Shown: piece by piece, positions 47,171 through 58,063 of the stretch | How the letters are laid out: every line of letters starts with the position of its first letter | How positions within the stretch are numbered: position 1 is the stretch's first letter | Assembly: GCF_030272615.1 (NCBI RefSeq) | Contig: NC_081407.1 | Coordinates: 153,531,048-153,595,047 of the forward strand | Origin: Cryptomeria japonica | Lineage: Eukaryota; Streptophyta; Pinopsida; Cupressales; Cupressaceae | Length of the DNA stretch: 64,000 bases | Reading direction: 5' to 3' | Notes under the pieces: model-generated | Told to the model about the DNA's origin: nothing | The model's database searches: none | The model's input: only the letters and a program-made list of their open reading frames with translations | Program-made: the position numbers and the translations under genes

Positions 47171-48626
47171 ATGGGAGAATACTCTTTGGAACCCCTGTGT
47201 TTGGCCAAATTACCGACATCACCCAGATCTCATGGATTGCCTACTACATCAACACATCTAGTAACTCAGCCCATCACCAAATTTGATGGTACCTTCATCC
47301 AACTGGGCACTCTAGCACATGAATCAGAAGATAAGGACATTCTTAGCTGGTTATACAAAGATGAGGAAGAAGATAATAGAGCAGCTGCTCTGGACATAGT
47401 TCTACCGACACACCTATATGGAAAAGGATACTTAATCATGCAACAAATGCGATATGACGGTAAAGGACCTATTGGAAAACGCAAAGAAGGAGTCACGAAA
47501 CCCATAGATCTTCCTTCACAGCCCAATAGAGACAAAACCAGAATAGAGACAAAACCGGAATAGGTTGTAAAGTCATTTTCCTATTAAGAAAGACGCAATG
47601 CATAACTTCAAAACCTCAATGGAAAGCAAAGAAGAGTCCTGGCAGGGAGCACTATTTGAGTCAGCAGAAACAATCCGCAAGGCACGTGAACGTCAAGAAT
47701 ATAAGTTACATCAAGAAAAGCTTCTAAGCCACAAGAAGGCCATATCTGTAGCAGTAGCTCATCTTCAAACACCAATATCTCAAGAACTGATACTATCATC
47801 TCCTGATACCATTTTCCCTCCCCGAGGAGGCACAGTCTATGAACAAATACAGAAAGTAGAAGTAGGATCTGACACCGAATCAATAAAAACTGTCAAAATG
47901 GTATCCATCATCAAAGATCTATTTTCACCTTACAACATACCTATTCACATCACTGATAGAATTTGGGATGATGCCTCAAAGACTGATTCAAATGAATATG
48001 AATAGGGTACCTGCTCAAATTCTACTACAGATATCCCTAATAATACTGGCGCCATACCCCTTTCTCAGGAAGAGCATAACGCAAAAGACAGACCTCTTGA
48101 ATTTGGACCGCAACATATCTATGATGCCAAGGAAAGCGAACAAAAGCATTATGAACAAGTCTATAAGGAAGATAATACCATCGAAGACCTCGACGAAATC
48201 CTTGACTTCTTTAAAACCAAGACCAATCATGATGAAACCTCTGCCTTGACACTTACAGTAGCAGAACTTGATCCACCAAATGATTCCTTACCACTTGTCT
48301 TTCTTGATCTCATTGACTGGGATGAACCCGAAATACGTGATATACCAATTTTCCCAGATGATAAATCTATTATCCATTACCTATGTACTGTTAAACCGGA
48401 AACAGGCTCTACCAGCAAACAAAGTAACGATGTCTGCAAACCAGAGAGTGCCAAGTCTCTCAGTCGCAAAAATGAACCAAGTAAAAGATCTGATGCTGAA
48501 AACCAATCAATGGTAGCTCTAGATCGCAAAAAAGTAAAAATAAAGGACGCATCTGAGGGTGAAAACCTTTTCAAGGCACCTAAAGATGGGAGACTTGACA
48601 CTCTTCTAGAGCACTTTCATGAGTGA
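47171..48626 (+). pseudogene. Element E protease-RT linker with G-patch-like motif
   Basis: 47171-47563 includes KGYLIMQQMRYDGKGPIGK, which resembles a G-patch (xxMGYxGxGxGxxxxG) with one Gly replaced. G-patches follow the protease in some retroelements and bind RNA. The rest (47598-48005 and 48246-48626) is a hydrophilic acidic linker, broken by stops near 48003 and 48624, with no known domain. Confidence 0.65.
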
Positions 48627-48739
48627 TCACCCATATTGATTGAGCCCACTCAATCAATCAACATTGGTACCACAGAAGCAGTCAAAAACATACACCTGGC
48701 AGAATCCCTGACAGAAGAGGAAAGATTGGCATTTATCCC

Positions 48740-50557
48740 TTTTTTTAAAGAAAAGCAAATTAATTTTGCCTAGTCATATGCCAATATGCCCGTAGTTGAT
48801 CCACACTTAATCATGCATCACTTATCCATCTCTCCAGGAGTTAAGCCAGTCAAACAAAAGCTACGAAAGATGAATCCACAGGTAGCACTCATGGTCAAAG
48901 CTAAACTCAAGAAATTATTAGATGTCGGATTCATCTGACCCATTGAGTATGCAGAATGGATTTCCAATATAGTACCGTATCAAAACTAGATGACAGTATC
49001 AGAATCTGCACTGATTTCAGAGATGTCAACAAAGCTTGTCCAAAAGACGACTTTCCTCTACCCAGTATCGACATCATTGTAGACCTCACAGCAGGCCATG
49101 TAATGCTCTCACTAATGGACGGTTTCTCAGGCTATAATCAGATCAAAATAGCCCTGGAAGATCAAGACAAAACAACATTCACCTATCCTTGGGGAACATA
49201 CTGTTGGAATGTTATGCCTTTTGGCTTAAAGAATGCAGGGGCTACCTATCAGAGAGCAATGACAACAATCTTTCATGACATGATGCACACATTCATGGAA
49301 GACTACGTGGACGATCTACTAGCTAAGTCATTCACCAGAGCAGAACATCTCGGCATCCTAACAAAGATCTTTGATCGATTGGAGAAATTCCAAGTTCGGC
49401 TCAACCCTAAGAAGTGTGTCTTCGGGGTTACATCAGGAAAGTTACTAGGCTACATTGTCTCAGCTTAAGGTATTGAAGTGGATCCAGTGAAGGTACAAGC
49501 CATTATGGAGATGCCACCACCAAATAATATCAGTCAACTCAGATCTCTACAAGGACAACTTCAATCAATCAGGCGATTCATCGCTCAATTAGCTAATAAA
49601 AGTCTACCATTCAATCATTTGCTCCATAAGAATGTACCTTTCCAAAGGGAGACCAAGTGTGCAGAATCTTTTTATCAAATCAAACAGTATATGATGAATC
49701 CACCAGTTCTAGTACCACTAGTAGCATGGAAGCCACTTATTCTCTATATTTCAACAACAGATGTATCGCTGGGGGCACTGTTAACACAAGAAAATCAACA
49801 AGGAAAGGAACGGGCTATTTATTACATCAGTAGGACATTGAATGGCTATGAACTCAACTACACATTCATTGAGAAGGCTTGTCTAACAGTGGTCTTCACA
49901 TCTCAGAAGTTCCGACATTATATGTTAGCACACACAATTAAGCTAGTAGCAAAAATTGATCCTCTCAAATACCTACTCAGCAAAGCAGCTCTTACCAGAC
50001 GATTGGCTAAATGGGTCATGATTCTCAGTGAATTCGACATCCAATACACAGAAAGAAGAGCCATCAAAGGACAAGCAATTGCAGATCAACTAGCTGAAGC
50101 ACCGCTACCAGGAAAACAAACTATGGAGATTGAATTTCTAGATAGGGACGTTCTTGCTATTTCTACCACGCAATGGACTCTATACTTTGATGGATCCTAC
50201 ACCCAACACGGTTCAAGTGCTGGCATTCTTTTCATCACTCCTGAAGGACACACTATACCAAGATCATATAGGCTTATGTTCCCATGCACAAATAATGTGG
50301 TTGAATATGAGGCATTGGTTATAGGCATCAAAATGGTCGTAGAATGGAAAATCACAGAGTTAATGGTCTATGGAGATTCACAACTAGTCGTCAATCAGAT
50401 CAACAACGACTATCAAACAAAGGATGACAAGCTACTACCCTACAAACGAATGGTGGATGACTTCAAACAGTATCTTGTACACATCACCTTCAAGCAGATA
50501 CCAAGGTTGAACAACAAAGCAGCCGATGCCATGGCTACTATCGCTTCATTACTACAA
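48740..50557 (+). pseudogene. Element E reverse transcriptase and two RNase H domains
   Basis: The RT starts near SISPGVKPVKQKLRK and continues in 48956-49468 with CTDFRDVNKACPKD, LMDGFSGYNQI and the catalytic YVDD (residues 117-120 of that frame). Stops at 48772, 48937 and 49466 and a shift near 48980 break it. The next frame (49478-50935) holds the RT thumb, the standard RNase H (STTDVSLGALL, YTFIEKA) and then a second RNase H at 50171-50557 with FDGSYTQHGSSAG, EYEAL, YGDSQLV and NNKAAD, all four acidic residues present. The second, archaeal-type RNase H is characteristic of the Tat lineage. Confidence 0.92.
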
Positions 50558-50679
50558 ATTCTAGAGCAACAAGGTCATTACGAGTTCCTGGTAGAGCAAC
50601 TGTTCTCCCCAACCTATGACCACTCTGAATCCCATGTCATCTACGCTTTAACTGGTTCAAATTCTCCTTTATATGGACC

Positions 50680-51922
50680 AATATATGATTATCTAAAGAA
50701 TAATATCTTACCCATTGACCTATCCCGTAACCAAAAATGTAATTCTATCCGACACGCCGCCTGGTATACCCTTACTGCTAATACTTTGTATCGTCAAGGT
50801 CTAGATGGTACTCTTCTTCGTTGCCTTGATCGTAATGATTCTAATTCCTCTTTACGCGAGCTTCACGAAGGTATTTGTGGAACACATTCAAGTGGGACTA
50901 TTGCTAAAAAGCTTCTAAGGATGGGATACTACTAGCTTACAATGGAGAAAGATTCTTACCACTTCGCCAAGAAATGTCCTAAATGCCAGATCCATGGCAA
51001 TCTGATACATGCACCGGCACAGGAACTGCAGCCATTTACAACATCTTGGCCCTTCTGTCAGTGGGGGTTAGACTTGGTTGGCAAAATTCATCCTTCATCT
51101 TCAAATGGACACAAGTTCATTATAATTGCAACAAAATACTTTACCAAGTGGATAGAAGCAGTCCCAATGACCATAGTAACTGGAAAGCAAATTGCATCTT
51201 TTATCCTAAACTATCTGATCTGCAGATATGGTATTCCAAGTTCCATCATCACCGATAATGGACGCCCATTCAAAAACCAAGATGTCTGAGAACTATGTGA
51301 ACAATTCAAAATACAACATCGGTTCTCTACACCATACTACCCACAGGGGAATGGTCAAGCAAAAGCATCCAACAAAACCATACTGAAGATTCTCAAAAAA
51401 ATAGTAAATGATGCAGGCAAAGATTGGCATATCCAACTCAACCCAGCGCTTTGGGCATACAGAACCAGCATCCGTACACCTATAGGAGCAACACCTTTCT
51501 CATTGGTCTATGGAACCAAAGCTATTTTACCACTGGAGGTAGAAATTTCGTCTCTTAGAGTCTCTCTAAAAGGCTTAATCCCAGATGAAGAGTATCGGGT
51601 CAACCGACTGCAAGAACTGGAACTATTAGATGAAAGACGTCAGCATGCTTACACTCATCTCAAAGCATATCAGCAATGCATGTGCAGGAGCTACAATCAC
51701 AAGGTCATCCCTCGCAACTTCAAAGTTGGTGATCTAGTCCTCAAAGAAAATCCAAGAAATCAGCAAGATCGAGAAAAGAAAGGGAAGTTTGAACCTAACT
51801 GGTTGGGTCCTTATGTCATCATCTCAGTCTATGGATTAGGTGCCTATAAGCTCACAACCTCAGAAGGAGATGTACTCGAAGAACCAACTAACAACATTCA
51901 TCTAAAGAAATACTACACTTGA
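50680..51922 (+). pseudogene. Element E integrase (catalytic Glu read as Lys)
   Basis: Zinc finger HEGICGTHSSG and CPKCQIHG, then the core with WGLDLVG and ITDNGRPF, then NGQAKASN where the catalytic Glu should be: codon AAA at 51362-51364. It is the 36th residue after the second Asp, the right place for a D,D35E site. TAG near 50933 and TGA at 51287 also interrupt it. The C-terminal domain (YRVNRLQELELLDERRQ, FKVGDLVLKE, FEPNWLGPYVI) is complete to the stop at 51922. The enzyme is dead as read. Confidence 0.92.
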
Positions 51923-51924
51923 GT

Positions 51925-53213
51925 AGTCCAAATCCACGAAAAAAAAAAAGGTACAACAAAAGCAACTGGTGAAAACCTGGTAATAGGCGCTATTGTGAAA
52001 GGACAGCTCCTCTATCTATATCCACATCCTTGTCTTCGCAGTAAAGCACTATCGGCCATCGCCCGACACTTAGTAAATATCTATTCAGGACATACTTAGA
52101 GTAGTCACTATCCTGGTCTATCCATATATATCCTCTTACCATATTCCACCATGGCTTGGAAATCACTGTTCATATCCACATCAAGAGGCACACTTAGCTA
52201 GGGACAACATTTGTCAAACTTGCAACATATTCAAGCCATCAAAACACTAGAAGCAAACTCAGAACATCTCATCTAGCAAATCAAACTAGCGCAACCACAA
52301 AGCAAAACATCAATCAATAAACAAAAGATTCCCCAGACTGCTACGATGGATGATTTTCTAAAGTAACAAATGTTTGCATTTTTGCATAAGGTCTTGACTA
52401 TTTTTTTGCACTTGAACTTTTTGAATTATTGGATTTTTTAAATTTTCTCAAAACAATGCTTCCCAGCTAGAGAAAATCAAGAAACTCCAATATTTGTTTT
52501 AGTCTTCTGTCTGTGAGGTGCTCATTTGTACTGTGTAAATACTTGTCTCGAGACGTGATGTGCAAACGCATCACTGAAGACCTGATTCCACTTTACGCAT
52601 ACAAATGGTTTAATCTTGTCTGTTTATACGCAATCCGCACTTAGGTCGTCCTGGTTCAATTATACCTTGATGCTTATGCTATCTTGCAAAATCAAACATC
52701 ATGTAAATTTTTCTCAGGTCATTATGGTTCAATTATACCATTATGCTTGTATAAATTTTCAACATATCCCAAACAAATCAATGCTCAATGATGATACTTA
52801 TCTCGAAAGCAAATAACATATGGTTATATCAGGATGACAAATGCAAAATGAGGATGCTCCAAAAACATAGTTGCATATCATTTTACACATAGTTGCATAT
52901 CATTTTACAAATAGTTGCATATCATTTTACAATTAGTTGCCCATCATTATCGTACATCTCATTTTCAAGATACATCTCATAAATCAAGCATCATAGCACA
53001 TATTCATCATGCATTTACATCTATCAAAGCATTACATCATCATAGAATAAACAAACAACATATAGAAAGCATGAATCCATAACACATCACATGAAGATCA
53101 AGGAAAATGGTGTCGTCTATATATATATATCCAAAAATGATCACAATACAACATATGTCATGTCTTTGTCAAATACAAATACAATGATCAAAATACAACG
53201 AAGACAACATCTC
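51925..53213. other. Non-coding region of E between integrase and PMD gene
   Basis: No gene. Holds a 22-bp tandem repeat at 52867-52950 and a short (TA)n near 53118. The 66-codon frame at 52616 is chance. Confidence 0.55.
52867..52950. repeat. Tandem repeat, 22-bp unit, nearly four copies
   Basis: ATAGTTGCATATCATTTTAC begins at 52867, 52889 and 52911, with a decayed fourth copy at 52933. Confidence 0.88.
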
Positions 53214-55156
53214 TCAAGTATGACTATCTCCTGACGAAGATGGTCTCACTACAGAAGTCCCCGCCCCTAGATCTCCAGGAGGATCATGTCTCGATTGCCC
53301 TATCACACCTCGGCTCTCTGACCGCGACCCAATCTCTCGAGATCGACTAGATCTTGACTGTGTAAAGCTCTGTACTCGACAATCCCTAGGTACCGCAACC
53401 TCATAATGATGATGGTAGTACTCCGCCTCCTGAGCTCTCAAAGAAAGCTCTCTAAGGGTGTCTCTCATCGGACCACCTGTTGCTGCTCTCTGCACACTCA
53501 CTGCAAGCTCCTTCGCTCGACCCTGCCGCTCTATCTTCGTGTCTCGCTCAGTGGTCAGCTGAGCAATCTGTCGCTGATGCGTCAGTAGCTGTTCCCGCAG
53601 CTGTTGTACTGTCATCTGTAGGGTCCTAATCTATGCATCCTCCACATGAGTAGGGATTCGGACCCGTAGGGGTACCTCTGAAGAGGTATCCCCTCTCCCT
53701 CTGCCTGTCCTCGGTGCTGGAGGCGATAGCACATCAGTCCTCCTCCTCTGAACTAGTCATGTCACCTCATCAGTCCCTCCCACTGCACCTATCACCTCCC
53801 CCACCATCCCCTCACCACCTACTCCGATGGTCAGCCCTCCTCTCCCTCTATCCATCACAGCTCATCTAACTGCTCTCTCCAACCCTCTGTCTCCTCTTCT
53901 CCCTCTGTCTCCTCTCCTCCCCCGATCTCCTCTCCCTCGTCGTCCTCCTCCACCATCTCCATCATCCTCATCATCTCCACCTCCCTCGTCCTCATCATCA
54001 TCAAACGCAGGCCGCATCTCCTCCGGATTTGATATCCTCGCCACCGCCTGCGCTGCAAATAATCTGGCGAACTCATCTGTCATCCTAGCATCCAAAATCT
54101 CTAGGGAATAATCCCATATCTGGCCCGCTAAGCTAACAAACTCCTCTACAGTCGTCGCACTGTCAATAGTCGGACCCCAATCTAGTATGTCCTGCCTCCG
54201 GCGAGCATACAAGCAGGTCCCCTGTGGTATACCCTGCTGCCAACCATACTGCCGCAAAACTCTGGTGACCACGAATCTCTCAATCACAAACAGGGTCCTC
54301 CCTATCAAGTATCGAGTCATAAAAACATAGGGCATCTCCAGCCCATCCTCTGCCCATACCTCGCAACCTATATATGGTCGCCAAACAACCATATCAATGT
54401 CGTCCAAAACCCTCCTCCAATGCTCCTGTTTGCCCAGCTTCAGCTGGACAACTAGACCCCTGTAACCATATGCATAGGCATGTCCAACGGGCCTATCTCT
54501 GTCCACTAATGGCCTAGTTGCGGGAATGTGCTCCCAGCACCATACCTATAGGAGCGTCATGCCAGCTGACAAACTGCCATAACCTAGGTATACCACCTCG
54601 TGTAAATCCCTGTACAGATGGGCTAGCATAGTTGATCCCCACGCGAACCTGCGGCCCTATGTCACCATATCCTCTAGTACCAGCCCCCATCCCACAGATA
54701 GTCCCTTTGACCTGCGGTCGGGACATAGAAAACCACCTATAACCCTACCAGTACTGATGGAAGAGGTGCATAATCCAAGTCCAAGAACTCCTGCCAAGGG
54801 ATCTCATATCCACAAACTGTCTCATCCTGGAATATACGGTGTAGTGCCTCTGTCCTACCCTCCTCCGACTGCTCGTAAGGTAGTAGTGAACCTACTACTG
54901 GTATGCGCAGGATCCTGTAACAGTCCTCTGGAGTAACTGTCATCTCCCCGGTGGCAAAGTGAAAGGTGTTCGTATCGCTATGCCACCTCTCTGCGAGCGT
55001 TGTAAGTAAACCCCGGTTCACTGTGAACCGGGGCATATCCAACAGGGAAGTCAGGTCGCATCTCTCAATAATGTCAAGGTCAGCCTGTGCCAACCGTGGT
55101 ATCAATATCCAAGGTCTAGGAAACTGCTTGCGCGATTGAACCACTCCCAATTGCTC

Positions 55157-56170
55157 CTATCAAACAACAAAACAAGTCCAATATCAGTTTCCTCATCAAA
55201 ACATAGATATTAAAAATTGAAATCACAAAAACTTGAACACTTTGAAAATCTAATCAAGTTCTACATCATTTCCAATCCATATCAACTTGTAACACAACTT
55301 AAGTTTTCAAAAATCATATCGAACTTGTAACACAATTCAAGTTTCCACATCACATCAGCTTGTAAAACAACTCAAGTTTCCAATCCATATCAGCTTGTAA
55401 CACAACTCAAGCTCCATAAATTCATATCAATTTCACATTAATATCTATGCATAACTTGAAATATCGCAAATCAAAACAAGTTATATCAACACTCATATTG
55501 GACAAACTAACAAACACCATGACAACATACATAGCAACGAACAAATTACACCTATCCTGACAAAACTGGCCTTATCCTATCAATTTTTCTCATTCACAAA
55601 ATCGCCCCATCTCACAAAATTTTTCCCGATGCGCTAAAACGCATCCACGCACTAAACTGTTTTCTTCACGCACTATCCTATCCACCCTATGCGCTAGACT
55701 AACTCTGCGCGCTACCTTTTTTTCTCCATGCACCCTCTAACCTATCTTATGCGCTAGAATAACTCTACGCGCTAACCTATCCTGCCGCCGCGCTACTTAT
55801 TTAACCTTATGCGCTAGGTCTAACTTATGCGCTACTTCCCCTTACCCATGCGAGCCGCTGTGTAGCCTATGCGCTAGGTTAACCCAACGTGCTAACCTTT
55901 TCACTTTCTGCGCTACCCTATGTCCCTAATGCGCTAATCCAAGACCATGTGCTAACCTAGGAACCCAAGGCGCTAACCTAGAAAATAGATGCGCTACCCT
56001 AAAATTTCGGACGCACCCAAAATTTAAACCCCCATGCGCTACAACATTTTTCATATGCGCTAAACTAAGACTTTTATGCTCTAAAATGTTAAAACCGAAT
56101 TTCCAAAATAAAAAACTGACCAAAAACGATCAAATAAAAAATCCAAAAGGGGTCAAAAGGGTTGACTTAC
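55157..56170 (-). other. Proposed intron of the antisense PMD gene
   Basis: 1014 bp, GTAAGT donor, pyrimidine-rich TTGTTTTGTTGTTTGATAG acceptor, phase 0 on both sides. It holds the third 21-nt array. The splice sites are inferred, not shown. Confidence 0.6.
55629..56082 (-). repeat. 21-nt TAGCGC array III of element E (antisense)
   Basis: On the minus strand, 11 exact AGCGC(A/G)T cores, most preceded by T, and as many degenerate ones. Many consecutive units are exactly 21 nt, for example TAGCGCATCTATTTTCTAGG plus T. Plus-strand orientation is opposite to arrays I and II. Confidence 0.9.
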
Positions 56171-56236
56171 TGGTGGTTCATATGTGGCAGGCCTTCGAAC
56201 GCACTCGAAACGATGCCTGGAATAAGGAATGGGCAT

Positions 56237-56643
56237 TTTGACTTCTCTCCAAAATCTCTTTCTCAAAAGTCAACAATCCACAAATGAATCAAATCAAAGC
56301 ACTTTTCCCTTTTTATAGGAGAAAAATAAAATTAGGGTTAGGGAAATGGGCATGTAATTTGCTCGCGGTCTCCCTCATACCCTCAAGCGCGTCAATTATC
56401 GGGAGATGAATCAATTTACACATTCCACCTAGTCAAAATTTTACAATGTAAAACAATTATCAAATCTAAACAAATTTTTTTAATTTTTTTTTTTTTGATT
56501 CATCTCCCAAGGGGGCATTATCTACATCGATTATCAAAATTGGGGCATAGCATATCTCAAAAGGACATAAAAATTTTATTTGATCATAAATCACAACGAC
56601 ACATCATTTTCTTTGAATTAACATGTGCACACAAGTCACTTCA
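56237..56643. other. Region between PMD exon 1 and polypurine tract
   Basis: Would hold the promoter of the antisense gene. On the minus strand a TATA-like TCCTATAAAAAGGG lies at 56309-56322, about 75 bases upstream of the ATG at 56236, a fair promoter position. Confidence 0.5.
56309..56322 (-). promoter_or_regulatory. Possible TATA box of the antisense PMD gene
   Basis: The minus strand reads TCCTATAAAAAGGG about 75 nt before the proposed start codon, consistent with an own promoter on the antisense strand. Confidence 0.5.
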
Positions 56644-56656
56644 AAGAGGGGCAAAA
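56644..56656 (+). other. Element E polypurine tract
   Basis: AAGAGGGGCAAAA directly before the 3' LTR; primes plus-strand synthesis. Confidence 0.8.
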
Positions 56657-58058
56657 TGTAGACGTATAAAAATGACCATATTCCTAAATGAATATTTTAT
56701 GTTCATTTCTCTATTTAATTAAATCTAATTTAATTGAATAACCTACATTCCTCAATTTAATTAAGTAAATTACTCAATTTATTTAAATTAAATTCACTAT
56801 ACCTCTTTTACCATTTAATAGAATAAATCATTTTATTCAAATAAATCCCCTATCCACTTTTTAATTAAATTCAAATTTAATTAAATAGTTATCCTAAATT
56901 GAATAAATTAAATTTATTTAATTTCCCCAAATTGCAACCAAATTGAAGTAAATTCATTTTATTTCAATTAAATCCTACATCTTCCACTTGCCTCCTAAAT
57001 CCTATTCCTAACCCCCTTTAGACTCTTCTAAACACTTCTAATTAGCCTAACCCATCTATTGAACTTTGTCACATCCCTAAGCAAGGGGAGGTCACTTCTC
57101 AAATCCTCAAAGTCTTTGAAAACCTTTAAAGGCTTCAACCACTTAACTTTCCAAGTCTCCCAAACCATTAATGGTTAACTCAACCCTCTAGCATGATTAA
57201 AGAATTTCTTCTAACTCAACCTCCATGTAACCCAAAGGTCTCATCAAGCATTCATTGCTTTGACCATGGTTATCCCTTAATCATTTGCACAAGAGTTTAT
57301 CCTTTGATTAAAACTTAATCCAATGGGTAACCCTAACTTAAGCTTAAGATAACCATGAGGTCTTCTCAGGCATTTAATGCCTCCAACCCCTTTTCTCAAC
57401 CCACCCTATGTTGACATTTATCACAATTTCATTGGTGCCAATTACAAACATGGATCCCCAACTTTCAAACTTAGCCCTTGATTAACTCTTTCAATCCTGA
57501 CCATCCATTGCCCTGTTTTTGCTATAAATAGAGCTCTCATTCCTCCATTTTAAGAACCAAGTCTTTAGCATCATACTTATGCTCAAATACATTCAAGCTT
57601 TCATACCATTTTATGCTCATCATTTTAGCCTCTCTTTTAGATAGAAATTATTCTAAATATGCATGTTTAGAGTACTTTCTTTATCATTTAGCTTAAATCA
57701 GGGACTAATATAGTATGCTAGGATGGTCTTGTTTGCTAACCTTGTCATCTTATAACTAGTTTATTGCATTTATACGATCATGCATAGCTTAGGATGCATC
57801 TCATCTTAAAATCAACAAAAGCATCCCTCGTTCTTGCATTTATCATCCCTAAACCATTTTGCTTAGTGATCTGAGAGCAAAAACATTGGTTTGAGGGACC
57901 TTATGAGATAGAGAACCATGGAACCAACCTTGGGAAGCTGAGCCATACTTCATGACTCCATAGCTTGCACCAAGAAGTTTTGTGGGGGTGTGGACAAGTC
58001 TCCCTAGAACTCCATTTTTCACATTTTTAGTTCTATCCACCCGATTTTCCCGCATACA
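56657..58058 (+). repeat. Element E 3' LTR
   Basis: 1402 bp, near-identical partner of the 5' LTR. TATA box at 57522-57531. TTAAT follows at 58059-58063. Confidence 0.95.
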
Positions 58059-58063
58059 TTAAT

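Larger units (their letters stand above)
53214..56236 (-). pseudogene. Captured plant mobile domain (PMD) gene, antisense in element E
   Basis: Proposed exon 1: 56236-56171 (22 codons, MPIPYSRHRFEC). The intron starts GTAAGT at 56170 and ends GATAG at 55157, both in phase 0, so exon 2 (from 55156) continues in frame with EQLGVV. The PMD is clear: LTTLAERWHSDTNTFHF and GEMTVTPEDCYRILRIPV (54900-55000), then in other frames MPYVFMTRYLIG and ERFVVTRVLRQYGWQQ (54220-54340). It ends with an acidic run (DDDEDEGGGDDED), an RG-rich run and a helix-rich tail (53214-53615, QQLREQLLTHQRQIAQL). Frame changes near 54737 and 54510 and a stop near 53630 suggest a decaying gene, or further introns. PMD proteins (MAIN/MAIL type) act in plant gene silencing and genome maintenance; what a copy does in a retrotransposon is unknown. 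Confidence 0.82.
39918..58058 (+). mobile_element. Full-length Ty3/Gypsy retrotransposon E, Tat lineage, with antisense PMD gene
   Basis: 18.1 kb. LTRs 39918-41334 and 56657-58058, both TGTAGACGTA to CCCGCATACA, flanked by TTAAT at 39913-39917 and 58059-58063. Order: primer site, leader with 21-nt arrays, upstream frame, gag, protease, G-patch-like segment, RT, RNase H, second RNase H, integrase, antisense PMD gene, polypurine tract. The second RNase H after the usual one marks the Tat lineage. LTRs are very alike (the left has a 14-15 bp insertion), so it is much younger than the Copia elements, but all main frames carry stops. Confidence 0.96.

Noticed and set aside
53108-53130. (TA)n microsatellite as promoter
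   Set aside because: A short simple repeat between integrase and PMD tail with no gene start nearby.
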